Position numbers and translations under genes: made by a program. Below, one piece after another: positions 49,301 to 56,352 of a stretch of DNA of 64,000 nucleotides (within the stretch, counting starts at the first letter, position 1; each line of letters starts with the position of its first letter). The stretch covers positions 25,000,656 to 25,064,655 of the forward strand of contig CM055103.1 in NCBI GenBank assembly GCA_029204225.1, in the 5' to 3' direction. This DNA is from Diphasiastrum complanatum (Eukaryota; Streptophyta; Lycopodiopsida; Lycopodiales; Lycopodiaceae). The notes beneath the pieces were generated by a model. It saw only the letters and a list, made by a program, of their open reading frames with translations, searched no databases and was not told the DNA's origin.

Positions 49301-52300
49301 CCAACAGTCCTATGGTCTGCAGTTCAGAGCTCTGTCAGCTAATCGAAGACGAAGACCATCAGGTATTCTTATGTGACTTTCAGTTTATTCCTGAAGTTTC
49401 TATTTCCAGTTCTATTCAGCAGAAAATCAGTAAATTAGAAACTTTATTGTCTAAATTTAAAGATGTTTTTCCTGAAGATTTGCCACATGGTTTACCACCT
49501 AGCAGAGAGGTAGATCATGTAATAAACCTAGTACCAGGTACAGCACCTGTTTCTAAACCTCCGTATCGGGTCAGCCCAGAGGATGAAGAAATAACTAGGC
49601 AGTTAACAGAGTATCTTGGGAAAGGCCAAATTCGGACCAGTAGTTCACCATGGGCCTCACCAGTCCTATTGGAAAAAAGAAAGACGGGTCTATGCGTCTT
49701 TGCGTAGATTACAGAGCCCTCAATAAAGTCACAATTAAGAATAAATATCCTATGCCTCGGGCAGACGAGTTGTTTGACCAACTCGACGGGGCTAAGTTCT
49801 TCAATAAAATAGACCTCAGATCGGGATATCATCAAGTCCGTATAAAATTGGAAGATGTCTCGAAAACAGCTTTTAGGACTCGTCACGGTCATTATGAGTT
49901 TAAGGTGATGCCATTTGGGCTCACAAATGCTCCAGCTACCTTTATGACCTTGATGAACAGTGTCCTCAGACCATACTTGGGTAAGTTTGTAGTCGTATTT
50001 TTAGATGACATCCTCGTCTACAGCAAAACGAGGAAGGAGCATCTAAAACACCTCAGAAAGCTGTTTCGACTGCTCAAAAAGCATAAGCTTTATGCTGAAC
50101 AGTCCAAGTGTGAATTCTTCGTTGAAGAAGTAGCATATTTGGGTCACATTATCTCTTCAGATGGGATTAAGATGGACCCAAATAAGGTTAAAGCCATACT
50201 CGGTTGGCTGAGACCTCAGAATATTTTGGAACTTCAGATCTTTCTTGGTTTGGCGGGATATTACAGACGATTTGTCAAGGAATATGCTCAGATGGCAGTT
50301 CCCATGACAAATCTTCTTAAGGGAAAGGGAAAGGAGTTCATTTGGGAGTCCGCACAGCAGGAGAGCTTTGATGATGCTCTCAAAACAGCCTTCGCTATAG
50401 CACCAGTTCTAAAGGTCGTCGACCCCAATCAGCCATTTGTGGTTGAAACAGATGCTAGCGACTTTGCAGTAGGTGCTGTGCTAACTCAGGGTGGACGACC
50501 AGTTGCGTTCGAGAGTAAAAAACTCGAGCCAGCTCAGACTAGGTACAGTGCCTATGAAAAGGAACTCTTTTCCATAGTCCATGCCCTTAAAACTTGGAGG
50601 CATTATTTGTATGGTGCCAACTTTGAGGTCCTAACAGACCATGAGAGTCTCAGATACCCTTGCAATCAACCTAGGCTTAGAGGTCGGAAATCTCGTTGGG
50701 CAGAGTTGATGCAAGAGTTTGACATGTCTATCAGATATAGACGTGGAAAATTCAATACAGTAGCAGATGCCCTTAGCAGAATGCCTATGATAAACGAGCT
50801 GAGTTTTACTCAGATTCGTGATGAGTTACTCGAGTCCTTGAGAGGGAAATGCCAGCATGATGCATTCTTCTCTACTATCTCGAACTCAGTCCAGAGCAAA
50901 CAGTTACAGACTCCAGAAACAGTTCCCGGGGCTGGTGCCAGTTCATCCAAGAATACGACAGCTTCCGTTGAGGATGATGATGAGTCCGAGTATACGTCGT
51001 CAGATGACGTTGAGGATTCTGAGCCTGTATTACCCAAGCAAACCCCAGTGGTTGAGGGTCAGTTGACTCAAGGATTCAAATGGAAACAGTATTCCATTCA
51101 GGATGAGTACTTGCTCTATAGAGATAGAGTATGTGTCCCCAATTCAGAGGATTATAGGCAACAGGTCCTATATGAATGTCATGACAATCCTAGTGCGGGA
51201 CACCCAGGCATACAAAAGACCTATGAGCTTCTTCCTAGGCAATTTTTCTGGCCCAGTATGAAAAAAGGACGTCCACCATTAAGTAACCAGTTGCCAGAAA
51301 TGTCAAGTAAACAAAGCAGCAGAGCGTTTAAAGGCAGGAGGGTTGTTGCATCCCTTAGAAATACTAGCTGGTAAATGGGAGAGTATCTCCATGGATTTTA
51401 TAGTAGGCCTGCCTAAAACCCAAAAGGGTAATGACGCTATATGGGTCACAGTTGACCGTCTGACCAAATGGCTCATTTCATTCCGACCAAAACAACCATT
51501 AGAGCTCAAGAGTTAGCGAGGTTGTTTGTAGACGAGCTATTTAAATTGTACGGTCTACCTTCCGGCATAGTCAGCGACCGGGACAGTAAGTTTACTGGAA
51601 ATTTTTGGAGGGCAGTATTCCATCATCTCCATACTAAACTTAATATGAGTACCACCGACCATCCACAGACGGACGGTCAAACAGAGAGGGTAAATCAGGT
51701 GCTGGAGGATATGCTTCGTGCATACGTCAGCAAGAAGCAGACTAATTGGGAGGAGTATCTCTCGATATTAGAGTTTGCTTACAACAGTACCAAACATTCA
51801 GCTACGGGATACAGCCCATTTATGCTGATGTACGGTTTTCAGCCACGCTCACCCACAGCTATAGGGTTTAAACAAGAAAAAGTTGAAGCAGCCAGAAACT
51901 TTTTAGAGGACCTAAACCAGATGATAGAACATGCTAAGCGTAGCATTAGGCAGTCCCAGGATCGAGCCAGGCATTATGCAAATCCACACAGACGGAATGT
52001 GCAGTTCTCCACTGGTGAGAAAGTCTACTTGAGAGTCCCAGTCGACTCTAAAACCCTCAAATCAGGAGTGTGTGCTAAGTTGTCTCCAAGGTATTGTGGT
52101 CCCTTTACCATCAATAGGAGACTAGGCGAGGTCACCTATGAACTAGAACTCCCACACAGCAGTAAGGTTTTTCCAGTCTTTCATGTAAGTCAGTTAAGAA
52201 AAGCCTTAACCAGATCAGACAATCTGGTAGGGGACAGTGTTCTAGTTCTCCCATTGGATCCTCAACAACCTCCACATGAACCAGAGGAGATTCTTGATAG

Positions 52301-54118
52301 TAGAGAGACGCAGACTCGTCATACTCTATACCGAGAATATCTGGTTAAGTGGAATGATCAGCCTATTGAAAATGCCACTTGGGAAAGAGGCAGCGTCCTT
52401 CGCAAGATTTTTCCAGACTTTGTCTTAGAGGACCAAGACGGTTTTTAAGGGGGAGGGAGTGACCAGTGCCGAACCCTAGAGAACACAGATAGGTCAGATA
52501 CCACAGTCAGGGTCGTGTCCAGCATACATGACCAACAGGGCAAGACAGTGTGAGTAGTGTGCCCCAGCACGGTCCGTAGCCATGGCGGGCCTAACACAAC
52601 CTAGGGACCCCGTCAACAGGATAGGGCCCCCAGTTGGGTCCCGACGTGCAGTCGGCCACGTCAGTGCCACGTGGCCGACACTTGGCAGTTGCATGCTACC
52701 AGTCCTCACACTGGGCTAGGAGGGGCTTACTCTATATCAGGGAGTAGGCAAGGTTGGGTGGATCAGTTAGTGTTTGCCCTACTGTGGTGTTAGGATCTAT
52801 TACACAAGGACCCAAGCTGGGTATAAGTCCATCATGGTAGTGATAGGCAGGTTTCATCGCAACAACCAAGAAGGTCACAGTCACGCAAGTAGCTGAGTTG
52901 TTTATCTAGAATGTGGTCAGGTTGCATGGACTCTCAAAGTCCCTTGTGTCTGACAGGGATCCCAAGTTTACAAGTAATTTCTAGACAGAGGTGTTTGCCA
53001 AGTTGGGAACACGGTTGCAGATGAGCAATACGAAGCATCAAGCTTGAGCACTTGTTGCTACCATTGCTTCCCACATGGAACAGGCTTCTGCACATTCCAG
53101 CCAATAATTTATTGGATATATATTACCCTCCCACATTGAAGGCAATGATTTATCAAACCGTACAGTTCAGGCACTTGGGCCCTTTATTTATTACTTCAAC
53201 ATTTATTCTAGACACTTATTTAAATCATACTTTTATTATTGTGCTGCAAGGCTTCAGTCATTATACAAAGGCCTCATTATCATTTGTCATTCAGTTATCC
53301 ATATTGTTCAGCTCACTTACATTTGGTTCAAGACATTTCAAATTGCTGATAAAATTGAATCTAATGGAGTTTCATTTTGTCATTCATCCATGGCTAAGTT
53401 CTCAAGTGTTGAGCTACTTGGTGCCAATACTAGGAGATTGTCGATTTTTGGTGAATTCATGGTCATTTTCTTGTGTCAAGTAGATCTTGAAGAAGGACCA
53501 ATGCTACCACTTAGTTATATGGAGTCATGTGGTGCTGGATTAGCATCATTGATGTACTCACTTACTTATGGATTTCCAAGGTTTGATGGTTTCTTGTGGC
53601 AAGATGGAAATGGAGGCTCATTCATGGAGTTTTATGGTGGAGACATATCAAGAAAGGACAAAGTTGGAAGAGACAAGCAAGCAAATGGTCATCACTCACA
53701 TTTATTGTTTGGTTGCTGTAATCTGTTGTAGTTGTTCAGGTCATAACTATTTTAGTGTTATTATTGTGGCTTAACACAATTGATGCAACTTATGGATGGA
53801 AGTGGAGGAACTTTTGGGCTTCTAGAGTCTATCCTTATGATGAGGCTTTTCAAAGTCAAGGAAATTGAAATAGAAGTTCAGGCCATGATAACTCAAGTCA
53901 AAGACTAAGCTGAGAATATTTAGCATTATCTCAATCAGAGGAAAATTGTAATATGAAATCAAAGAGGAGAACTGCCTCTTTCCTTCTTCTGATAAACAGA
54001 ACTCAGAAAACAAGCAACATTGTAGTTCCATGCTTCAAGATTTTCAGCAGGGTCAGATTGTTTTATTCAAAAAAAAAGGTCAACCTGCAAGTTTCTAGTT
54101 TCAAATTTTTCATAAGCT

Positions 54119-54178
<60 letters not shown>

Positions 54179-54901
54179 CTAGATCGGACAAAAAGAAAGC
54201 TCAAGTATGACAACTTGGCTTGACCATTAAACAAATAACAGCCTTCAGGGAGCTTCATGATCCAGCATTCATAAGCCCATGGTACCCATTGGGAAAAAAA
54301 GCACAGGCCATTAGAATTTGCCTACTTGACAATAGTGACCGACTAATACCAATTCTTGAAAAGAGAATACGGATATCAACTCCATGGCATCATAAATAAG
54401 GAACTTTGAAAGGATGAGAGATGTATGTGCGACAATGAGGTACGTTTTCTAGTAGTTTAAGGCCTTTATATTTGACATCTTGCTTGTATGAGAACAAGCA
54501 GCTATGCAAACCAGGAGCTTAAATGTTACTGTAACCACGAGAAAGAACATAAATTGCTTAAATAGCTGAAATGTTCTTACTTCAAGGAAGGTACTAAATC
54601 TCAGAAATTTATAGCTAACATGTATTCAAGTTTTGAATATCATCCACAAAGTAAGAACATACAATTGGTGGTAGAGTATTTATTTGACAATAGAGCATCA
54701 ATAAGATTTATCAATCCATTAGAACTTCTTTAGTTAGAAAAACACTACTCTTTACGTGCAAGAATACTCAAGAATCGCATTTATTAAGAATAAAAACTTT
54801 CTGCAAAATACCTGTACAAGATGCTCCCCTTCTTCGAAGGGTTCTGGCTCCACGCCATCAAACAGGTAGGGGTGACTACAAGCTTTACGCAGTTGTACGA
54901 C
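25271..54901 (-). CDS. CHR10: ALC1/CHD1L-type SNF2 remodeller, eight C-terminal exons
   Basis: Eight exons spell a continuous 552-residue C-terminal part: 54901-54812, 34076-33969, 33627-33445, 33121-32996, 32881-32160, 31472-31327, 30955-30791, 25389-25271. Every intron is GT-AG and phases match throughout. The product begins [14 protein letters not shown] and continues through the SNF2 helicase-C motifs ([32 protein letters not shown]), an acidic/basic linker, then a macro domain ([39 protein letters not shown]) and [11 protein letters not shown] near the end. This order is that of ALC1/CHD1L, known in Arabidopsis as CHR10. Family members slide nucleosomes in the nucleus; in animals the macro domain senses poly(ADP-ribose). 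The N-terminal ATPase lobe is not visible and should lie upstream of 54.9 kb. No frameshift or stop breaks it, so it looks functional. Confidence 0.9.
25390..26846 (-). other. Part of the terminal 5.4-kb intron
   Basis: No coding is recognised. A palindromic stretch around 26527-26560 (CCAGAAACGCGTTTCTGG, then TGGGAACG) resembles the inner repeats of the hAT-type MITE at 55.06 kb. Confidence 0.45.
26847..27209 (-). repeat. Family A 3' LTR (deletion derivative)
   Basis: 363 bp; minus-strand ends TGTTACGAGCTCG ... GGATCTATTACA. It carries about a ten-base tandem addition near 27130 (ctttg..) relative to the 5' LTR. Confidence 0.88.
27221..27709 (-). pseudogene. Family A integrase C-terminus and chromodomain
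   Basis: Reads [47 protein letters not shown], then the chromodomain ([33 protein letters not shown]). Chromodomains steer integration to marked chromatin. Its upstream neighbour is the nucleocapsid linker (LKLEDFE), the result of one large internal deletion that keeps the frame. Confidence 0.85.
27790..28906 (-). pseudogene. Family A gag
   Basis: Starts [19 protein letters not shown] at 28906. An N-terminal acidic part (to about 28640) is followed by about 210 bp without homology to gag (28430-28640). The capsid core then comes from about 28420 ([48 protein letters not shown]) and ends [19 protein letters not shown] at a TAA (27815). The 47-kb copy has lost exactly this core, so this is the only complete family A capsid in the window. 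Confidence 0.85.
29799..30157 (-). repeat. Family A 5' LTR (deletion derivative)
   Basis: 359 bp; its minus-strand 3' end is directly followed by TTGGTATTAGAGCC (initiator-Met primer site, 29798-29785). The TSD CATTC lies at 30158-30162 and 26842-26846. Confidence 0.88.
30791..30955 (-). CDS. CHR10: CHR10-like exon 7 (macro domain C-terminal half)
   Basis: Acceptor TGTGCAG|GTGCA, donor AGCG|GTATGT. Reads [20 protein letters not shown] and then FESCLKKV, a strongly conserved block of the plant ALC1 macro domain. Confidence 0.9.
31327..31472 (-). CDS. CHR10: CHR10-like exon 6 (macro domain core)
   Basis: Acceptor AATGCAG|GTGTG, donor GACG|GTTTGT. Reads [20 protein letters not shown] and [13 protein letters not shown]: the Gly-rich loop of the macro domain that contacts ADP-ribose in this fold. 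Confidence 0.9.
32160..32881 (-). CDS. CHR10: CHR10-like exon 5 (linker)
   Basis: 722 nt. Begins [18 protein letters not shown] (end of the helicase-C lobe), then a charged linker with basic patches ([28 protein letters not shown]), and ends [11 protein letters not shown] then SSIIF at donor CAT|GTATGT. The linker between ATPase and macro domain regulates the enzyme in animal ALC1; here that role is inferred. Confidence 0.9.
32996..33121 (-). CDS. CHR10: CHR10-like exon 4 (helicase motif VI)
   Basis: 42 codons: [29 protein letters not shown], ending ESTIEE at donor [17 protein letters not shown] is SNF2 motif VI with its arginine finger. Confidence 0.93.
33445..33627 (-). CDS. CHR10: CHR10-like exon 3 (helicase motif V)
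   Basis: 61 codons: [20 protein letters not shown], then [16 protein letters not shown] at donor ACT|GTAAGT. Acceptor TGTCCAG|GAT. Confidence 0.93.
33969..34076 (-). CDS. CHR10: CHR10-like exon 2 (helicase motif IV)
   Basis: 36 codons: [36 protein letters not shown], donor CAA|GTAAGT, acceptor GACAG|GCT. Upstream lies the 20.7-kb intron. Confidence 0.93.
34656..35076 (-). repeat. 3' LTR of the 34.7-37.8 kb element
   Basis: 421 bp with ends TGTTAG ... CAACA on the plus strand; high similarity to 36745-36958 plus 37614-37826. Confidence 0.7.
35077..36744 (-). other. Internal region without intact coding
   Basis: No frame over about 90 codons and no readable gag or integrase; only two weak RT-like peptides as noted for the parent element. 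Confidence 0.4.
36745..37826 (-). repeat. 5' LTR of the same element, interrupted
   Basis: Homology to the left LTR is split at 36958/37609 by a 650-bp insertion. The far end lacks the canonical terminus (TTAATTAGG in place of TGTTGATTAGG), so a few bases are lost. Confidence 0.65.
36959..37608. repeat. Solo LTR nested in an LTR
   Basis: 650 bp starting TGTCACACTCC and ending TTGTAACA, flanked by GCAAT and ACAAT (5-bp duplication with one mismatch). It includes an imperfect tandem repeat of about 70 bp around 37260-37390 (ccaagtgtccta and cagtgtcatgt recurring). No internal domain is present, as left by LTR-LTR recombination. Confidence 0.6.
37859..37910. repeat. Homopolymer G and T tracts
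   Basis: A run of 17 G (37859-37875) followed 20 bases later by 14 T (37897-37910). Such tracts are unstable and often wrong in assemblies. Confidence 0.85.
38105..38353. repeat. Imperfect fold-back element
   Basis: About 250 bp rich in the words ggttc, gaacc and ccatg in both orientations. The left end (cgtaattcatagaatccgtg) and the inverted right end (cataatt / catagaaccca) are similar. The middle is AT-rich (ttaattaatt). No clear target duplication was found; it is probably a MITE. Confidence 0.45.
38391..38767 (+). pseudogene. Family C gag remnant
   Basis: [20 protein letters not shown] is followed after stops by [20 protein letters not shown] and [12 protein letters not shown], the Trp-rich part of a Ty3 capsid. 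It then runs directly into protease sequence: the rest of gag and its zinc knuckle are missing. Confidence 0.7.
38768..39101 (+). pseudogene. Family C aspartic protease
   Basis: [16 protein letters not shown] gives an intact D-S-G active site, with a TAG just after. Then come [15 protein letters not shown] and [19 protein letters not shown], typical of chromovirus proteases. Confidence 0.75.
39228..40610 (+). pseudogene. Family C reverse transcriptase and RNase H
   Basis: RT fingers and palm: [67 protein letters not shown] stop follows, and the active site (DDVLIYSK) is in another frame after small deletions near 39830. RNase H pieces follow at 40280-40600 (TDAS-like region frameshifted; [13 protein letters not shown]). 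It copied RNA into DNA; at least five breaks make it inactive. Confidence 0.85.
40770..42013 (+). pseudogene. Family C integrase
   Basis: Zinc-finger part [20 protein letters not shown] and [15 protein letters not shown] (frameshift between), core ISMDFMDGL and [13 protein letters not shown] deletion after TMEQMLRG removes about 40 residues. Then come [17 protein letters not shown] and a C-terminal part ([26 protein letters not shown]) to a stop at 42011. A weak chromodomain-like tail ([13 protein letters not shown]) is present. Confidence 0.82.
42071..42804 (+). repeat. LTR shared between families C and B
   Basis: 734 bp with ends TGTCATGCCC ... CTTGTGACA. A polypurine tract abuts its left end (so it serves as 3' LTR of family C), and a PBS follows its right end (so it serves as 5' LTR of the family B element). 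Confidence 0.75.
42806..42820 (+). promoter_or_regulatory. Primer-binding site of family B (initiator tRNA-Met)
   Basis: TTGGTATCAGAGCCT lies one to two bases after the LTR end. Confidence 0.78.
42821..43591 (+). other. Leader of family B
   Basis: Non-coding sequence between PBS and gag start. Two direct copies of a 15-base phrase (gttctagagagagaaa) lie at about 42824-42858. Confidence 0.5.
43592..44116 (+). pseudogene. Ty3 family B gag
   Basis: [20 protein letters not shown], a Pro/Ser-rich N-terminus, a short coiled segment ([14 protein letters not shown]), then a capsid part ([30 protein letters not shown]) ending at a TGA. An upstream in-frame ATG (43568) is possible, but MEDD matches other gag starts better. 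The C-terminal capsid is missing. Confidence 0.75.
44113..44337 (+). pseudogene. Family B nucleocapsid zinc knuckle
   Basis: Basic linker then [13 protein letters not shown], a CCHC knuckle with X3 instead of X4 before His, and an acidic tail ([13 protein letters not shown]). The protease that should follow is missing: about 110 non-coding bases with a G-run (44410-44418) lead straight to RT. Confidence 0.72.
44453..45955 (+). pseudogene. Family B reverse transcriptase and RNase H
   Basis: RT motifs: [32 protein letters not shown], frameshift at about 45070, [17 protein letters not shown], catalytic [10 protein letters not shown], frameshift at about 45330, [11 protein letters not shown]. 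RNase [20 protein letters not shown], then a deletion of the middle and ENVVADALS near 45920. At least three frameshifts. Confidence 0.85.
46161..46552 (+). pseudogene. Family B integrase, N-terminal half
   Basis: [20 protein letters not shown] and [12 protein letters not shown] give a complete HHCC zinc finger. After a stop the core begins [19 protein letters not shown] (first Asp) and [14 protein letters not shown], then stops abruptly at a CT-rich insertion at about 46553. Confidence 0.82.
46553..46799. repeat. CT-rich and cgaat-repeat insertion
   Basis: Two ctctctctc tracts each followed by cgggcg(t/c)gga, then a T run of about 15 and repeats of gaaccg and cgaatcgc in inverted arrangement. 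It interrupts the integrase and separates it from a second diverged integrase copy. Origin unknown. Confidence 0.5.
46800..47179 (+). pseudogene. Second, diverged family B integrase segment (left part)
   Basis: Repeats the region 46036-46430 with many changes: [21 protein letters not shown] in shifted frames, SMDFIVGL. It ends exactly at the family A insertion (47180) and resumes at 52805. Confidence 0.75.
47180..47537 (+). repeat. Family A 5' LTR (5.6-kb copy)
   Basis: 358 bp, TGTTACGAGCTCG ... GGATCTATTACA. It is followed not by the usual TTGGTATTAGAGC but by CAAGGACCCAAGC, the same 13 bases that follow the 3' LTR in the host flank. Confidence 0.92.
47551..48329 (+). other. Leader of family A copy
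   Basis: Non-coding sequence from CATCTCCATC to the gag ATG, homologous to the leader of the minus-strand copy (28907-29784). Confidence 0.6.
48330..48670 (+). pseudogene. Family A gag, core deleted
   Basis: [19 protein letters not shown] and the acidic N-terminus run to TEVEE, then jump to the end of gag (ETAATF in this frame; [13 protein letters not shown] in another). The capsid core present in the 27.8-28.9 kb copy is missing here, so this element cannot build its own particle. Confidence 0.82.
48671..49230 (+). pseudogene. Family A nucleocapsid and aspartic protease
   Basis: Canonical knuckle [14 protein letters not shown] (C-X2-C-X4-H-X4-C), a Lys-rich tail, then the protease: [20 protein letters not shown], with D-D-G-A where D-S/T-G-A is expected. 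A TAG at 49150 follows DEINF, then [20 protein letters not shown] continues the protease, with another stop at 49234. Confidence 0.85.
49231..51060 (+). pseudogene. Family A reverse transcriptase and RNase H
   Basis: Linker, then [22 protein letters not shown], a one-base frameshift near 49665, [47 protein letters not shown], catalytic [10 protein letters not shown]. RNase [57 protein letters not shown]. All key residues of the RNase H are present. An acidic Ser-rich linker ([17 protein letters not shown]) leads to integrase. Apart from the one frameshift the region is nearly intact. Confidence 0.9.
51061..52448 (+). pseudogene. Family A integrase and chromodomain
   Basis: Zinc finger [20 protein letters not shown]; a frameshift at about 51268 moves [12 protein letters not shown] out of frame; [14 protein letters not shown]; a one-base loss at about 51465 (LTK/MAHF junction). 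Then come [15 protein letters not shown] (second Asp) and [15 protein letters not shown] (catalytic Glu), the [11 protein letters not shown]-terminal domain and chromodomain [19 protein letters not shown], stop at 52446. The second half is a clean 326-codon frame. Confidence 0.9.
52460..52804 (+). repeat. Family A 3' LTR (5.6-kb copy), 13 bases short
   Basis: 345 bp, preceded by the polypurine tract AAGGGGGAGGGAG. It starts TGACCAGTGCC: the first 13 bases of the family LTR (TGTTACGAGCTCG) are absent. Confidence 0.9.
52805..53045 (+). pseudogene. Second family B integrase segment (right part)
   Basis: Continues 46800-47179 after the family A insertion: GYKSIMVV, then frameshifted pieces matching [27 protein letters not shown]. 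Both the second Asp region and its context are recognisable. It ends near 53045. Confidence 0.72.
53046..54811. other. Intron sequence without recognisable gene
   Basis: Contains two overlapping plus-strand frames of 113-143 codons (53052-53483, 53390-53731) that match nothing I know, and the GA microsatellite at 54125. It lies inside the 20.7-kb intron of the CHR10-like gene. Confidence 0.4.
54125..54175. repeat. (GA)n microsatellite
   Basis: 51 bases of uninterrupted GA dinucleotide repeats. Confidence 0.97.
54812..54901 (-). CDS. CHR10: CHR10-like exon 1 of those visible
   Basis: 30 codons: [20 protein letters not shown], then [10 protein letters not shown]. Acceptor ATGTAG|GTC, donor CAG|GTATTT. 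This block directly precedes the ASGKLL exon in the protein family, although the genome places 20.7 kb between them. Confidence 0.92.
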
Positions 54902-55056
54902 CTACATAGACACAAAGTGGACTTGAATATAGGTGGAAACCACTTTGATAACAATCATTAGATTAAACATAAATTTCTGCTCTAAAATACAGCACTTTTA
55001 CAAGAAAGATAAAGCTCCAAGCCACAATCTGTCATCATCCTAATGTGTCATTATAT

Positions 55057-55486
55057 CATAGTTACCAGGGCTCACCCCCTGGGAACATGTTCCCCCTTTC
55101 CCACCTAACCTGGCATTTCCATGCACCGTTCCCAGGTGAGAATGTTCCCGCAAGCAAAGGGAACGCGTTCCCAAGCATGTTTCCAGGGGTGGGAACGCGT
55201 TCCCAAGCAGAAAAAGCAAAATATCTAAAAAAAACCTTCTTTTCTATAAGCTTCTCGATTTTTTGAAGAGTATTAAAAGGGTTCGTATGCCTATATAAAA
55301 AAACCATCAAAAGTACCCATTATTAAGAAATAATGTCGGTTCCATTCCTATGCTTTGCCGATTTTCCTGAGCACTGTTTCAAACTTATATTTAATGACAT
55401 GGCGTTCCCACGTTCCCAAGTTCTCGAAAACGTTCCCATTCCCAGGGGTCACGTCCCCATTTTGTTCCCATTCCCTGGCAACTACG
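55057..55486. mobile_element. hAT-type MITE with GGGAACGCGTTCCC palindromes
   Basis: 430 bp with 14-bp terminal inverted repeats (CATAGTTACCAGGG and the complement of CCCTGGCAACTACG, two mismatches), flanked by a perfect 8-bp duplication CATTATAT (55049-55056, 55487-55494). An 8-bp duplication is the mark of the hAT superfamily. Inside, the palindrome GGGAACGCGTTCCC and variants recur at both ends. No transposase is encoded, so movement would need an autonomous relative. Confidence 0.78.
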
Positions 55487-55494
55487 CATTATAT

Positions 55495-56178
55495 AGCTAT
55501 ACAAACCTGATATCCAAGGGCCTTCCAGCTTGTGCACAATATCGATATTGGAGCTGGGAAGTAAAAATAGTGACAGAGGCTTTGAAGGGAAAAATATTAG
55601 AGATTGTAGAAGTCATAGGCTATGTCAATACCTTAGTTGAGGTTCTACCTGAAAATTAAATTAAAGAATGGCCAGACCTTAGTGAAAGTTTTATTGAAGA
55701 ACAAAGAACAGATCTCTAAGGGTTCCTTTTGCTCTTAGAGAATAAAATTCCAGCTTGGCTGTACAATATGTGAGCTGCTCTTAGCTGATACTGACGCAGC
55801 AAAAGGGTTTATCCATTCCTGTGTTGCTCGTTCTGGGAAGGAACACGTTCCTGTAAGTCTTTCTGGAAAGCATTCTGTTCCCAAACGAACAAAAACAAAA
55901 TTTACTTTCAGAAAAGTATGTTAATTTTTTTCCATTCTGATTCTCTAGAAAGCTGTTTTTCAGAAACATTCATTAATCTCAACAGCCAACTTCTGAAGGT
56001 GTTCTGCTGCCATCAACCAACTATTCGTCCTCGCAAAATTAGTGGAAGTTGTGTGTCAATAGGTGCCTTTTTCTAATCTGACTTTCTACCACTCCTTTTA
56101 TGCATCGTGAAGTATTTATCTATGCGTGAATACATGCACAACATGCCTGTTTCAAGCCATAAAGTGCCTTTTTGATTA
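55495..56178. other. No recognisable gene
   Basis: Probably intron sequence of the CHR10-like gene. A weak palindrome (ggaacacgttcc at about 55841) resembles the MITE's inner repeat. Confidence 0.4.
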
Positions 56179-56341
56179 GGGTCCCTAGGCTGTGTTAGGC
56201 CCGCCATGGCTATGGACCGTGCTGGGCACACTACTCACACTGTCTTGCCCTGTTGGTCGTGTACGCTGGACACGACCCTGACTGTGGTATCTGACCTATC
56301 TGTGTTCTCTAGGGTTCGGCACTGGTTACGAGCTCGTAACA
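56179..56341 (-). repeat. Truncated family A 3' LTR
   Basis: Only the U3-side 163 bp (minus-strand reading TGTTACGAGCTCG ... GGACCC) remains; the rest is missing. The polypurine tract AAGGGGTAGGGAG precedes it. Confidence 0.82.
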
Positions 56342-56352
56342 CTCCCTACCCC

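Larger units (their letters stand above)
47180..52804 (+). mobile_element. Ty3 chromovirus family A, 5.6-kb insertion
   Basis: A complete insertion: 5' LTR 47180-47537, 3' LTR 52460-52804, duplication CAAGG at 47175-47179 and 52805-52809. Gag core is deleted, while protease, RT-RNase H, integrase and chromodomain are readable with a few breaks. The LTRs differ by one substitution plus a 13-base loss at the start of the 3' LTR, indicating a recent insertion. It landed in a family B integrase, and the host sequence reads across once one CAAGG is removed. Confidence 0.93.

Noticed and set aside
55333-55659. A 108-codon plus-strand frame
   Set aside because: Its first half lies inside the hAT MITE palindromes and the rest has no similarity; not a gene.
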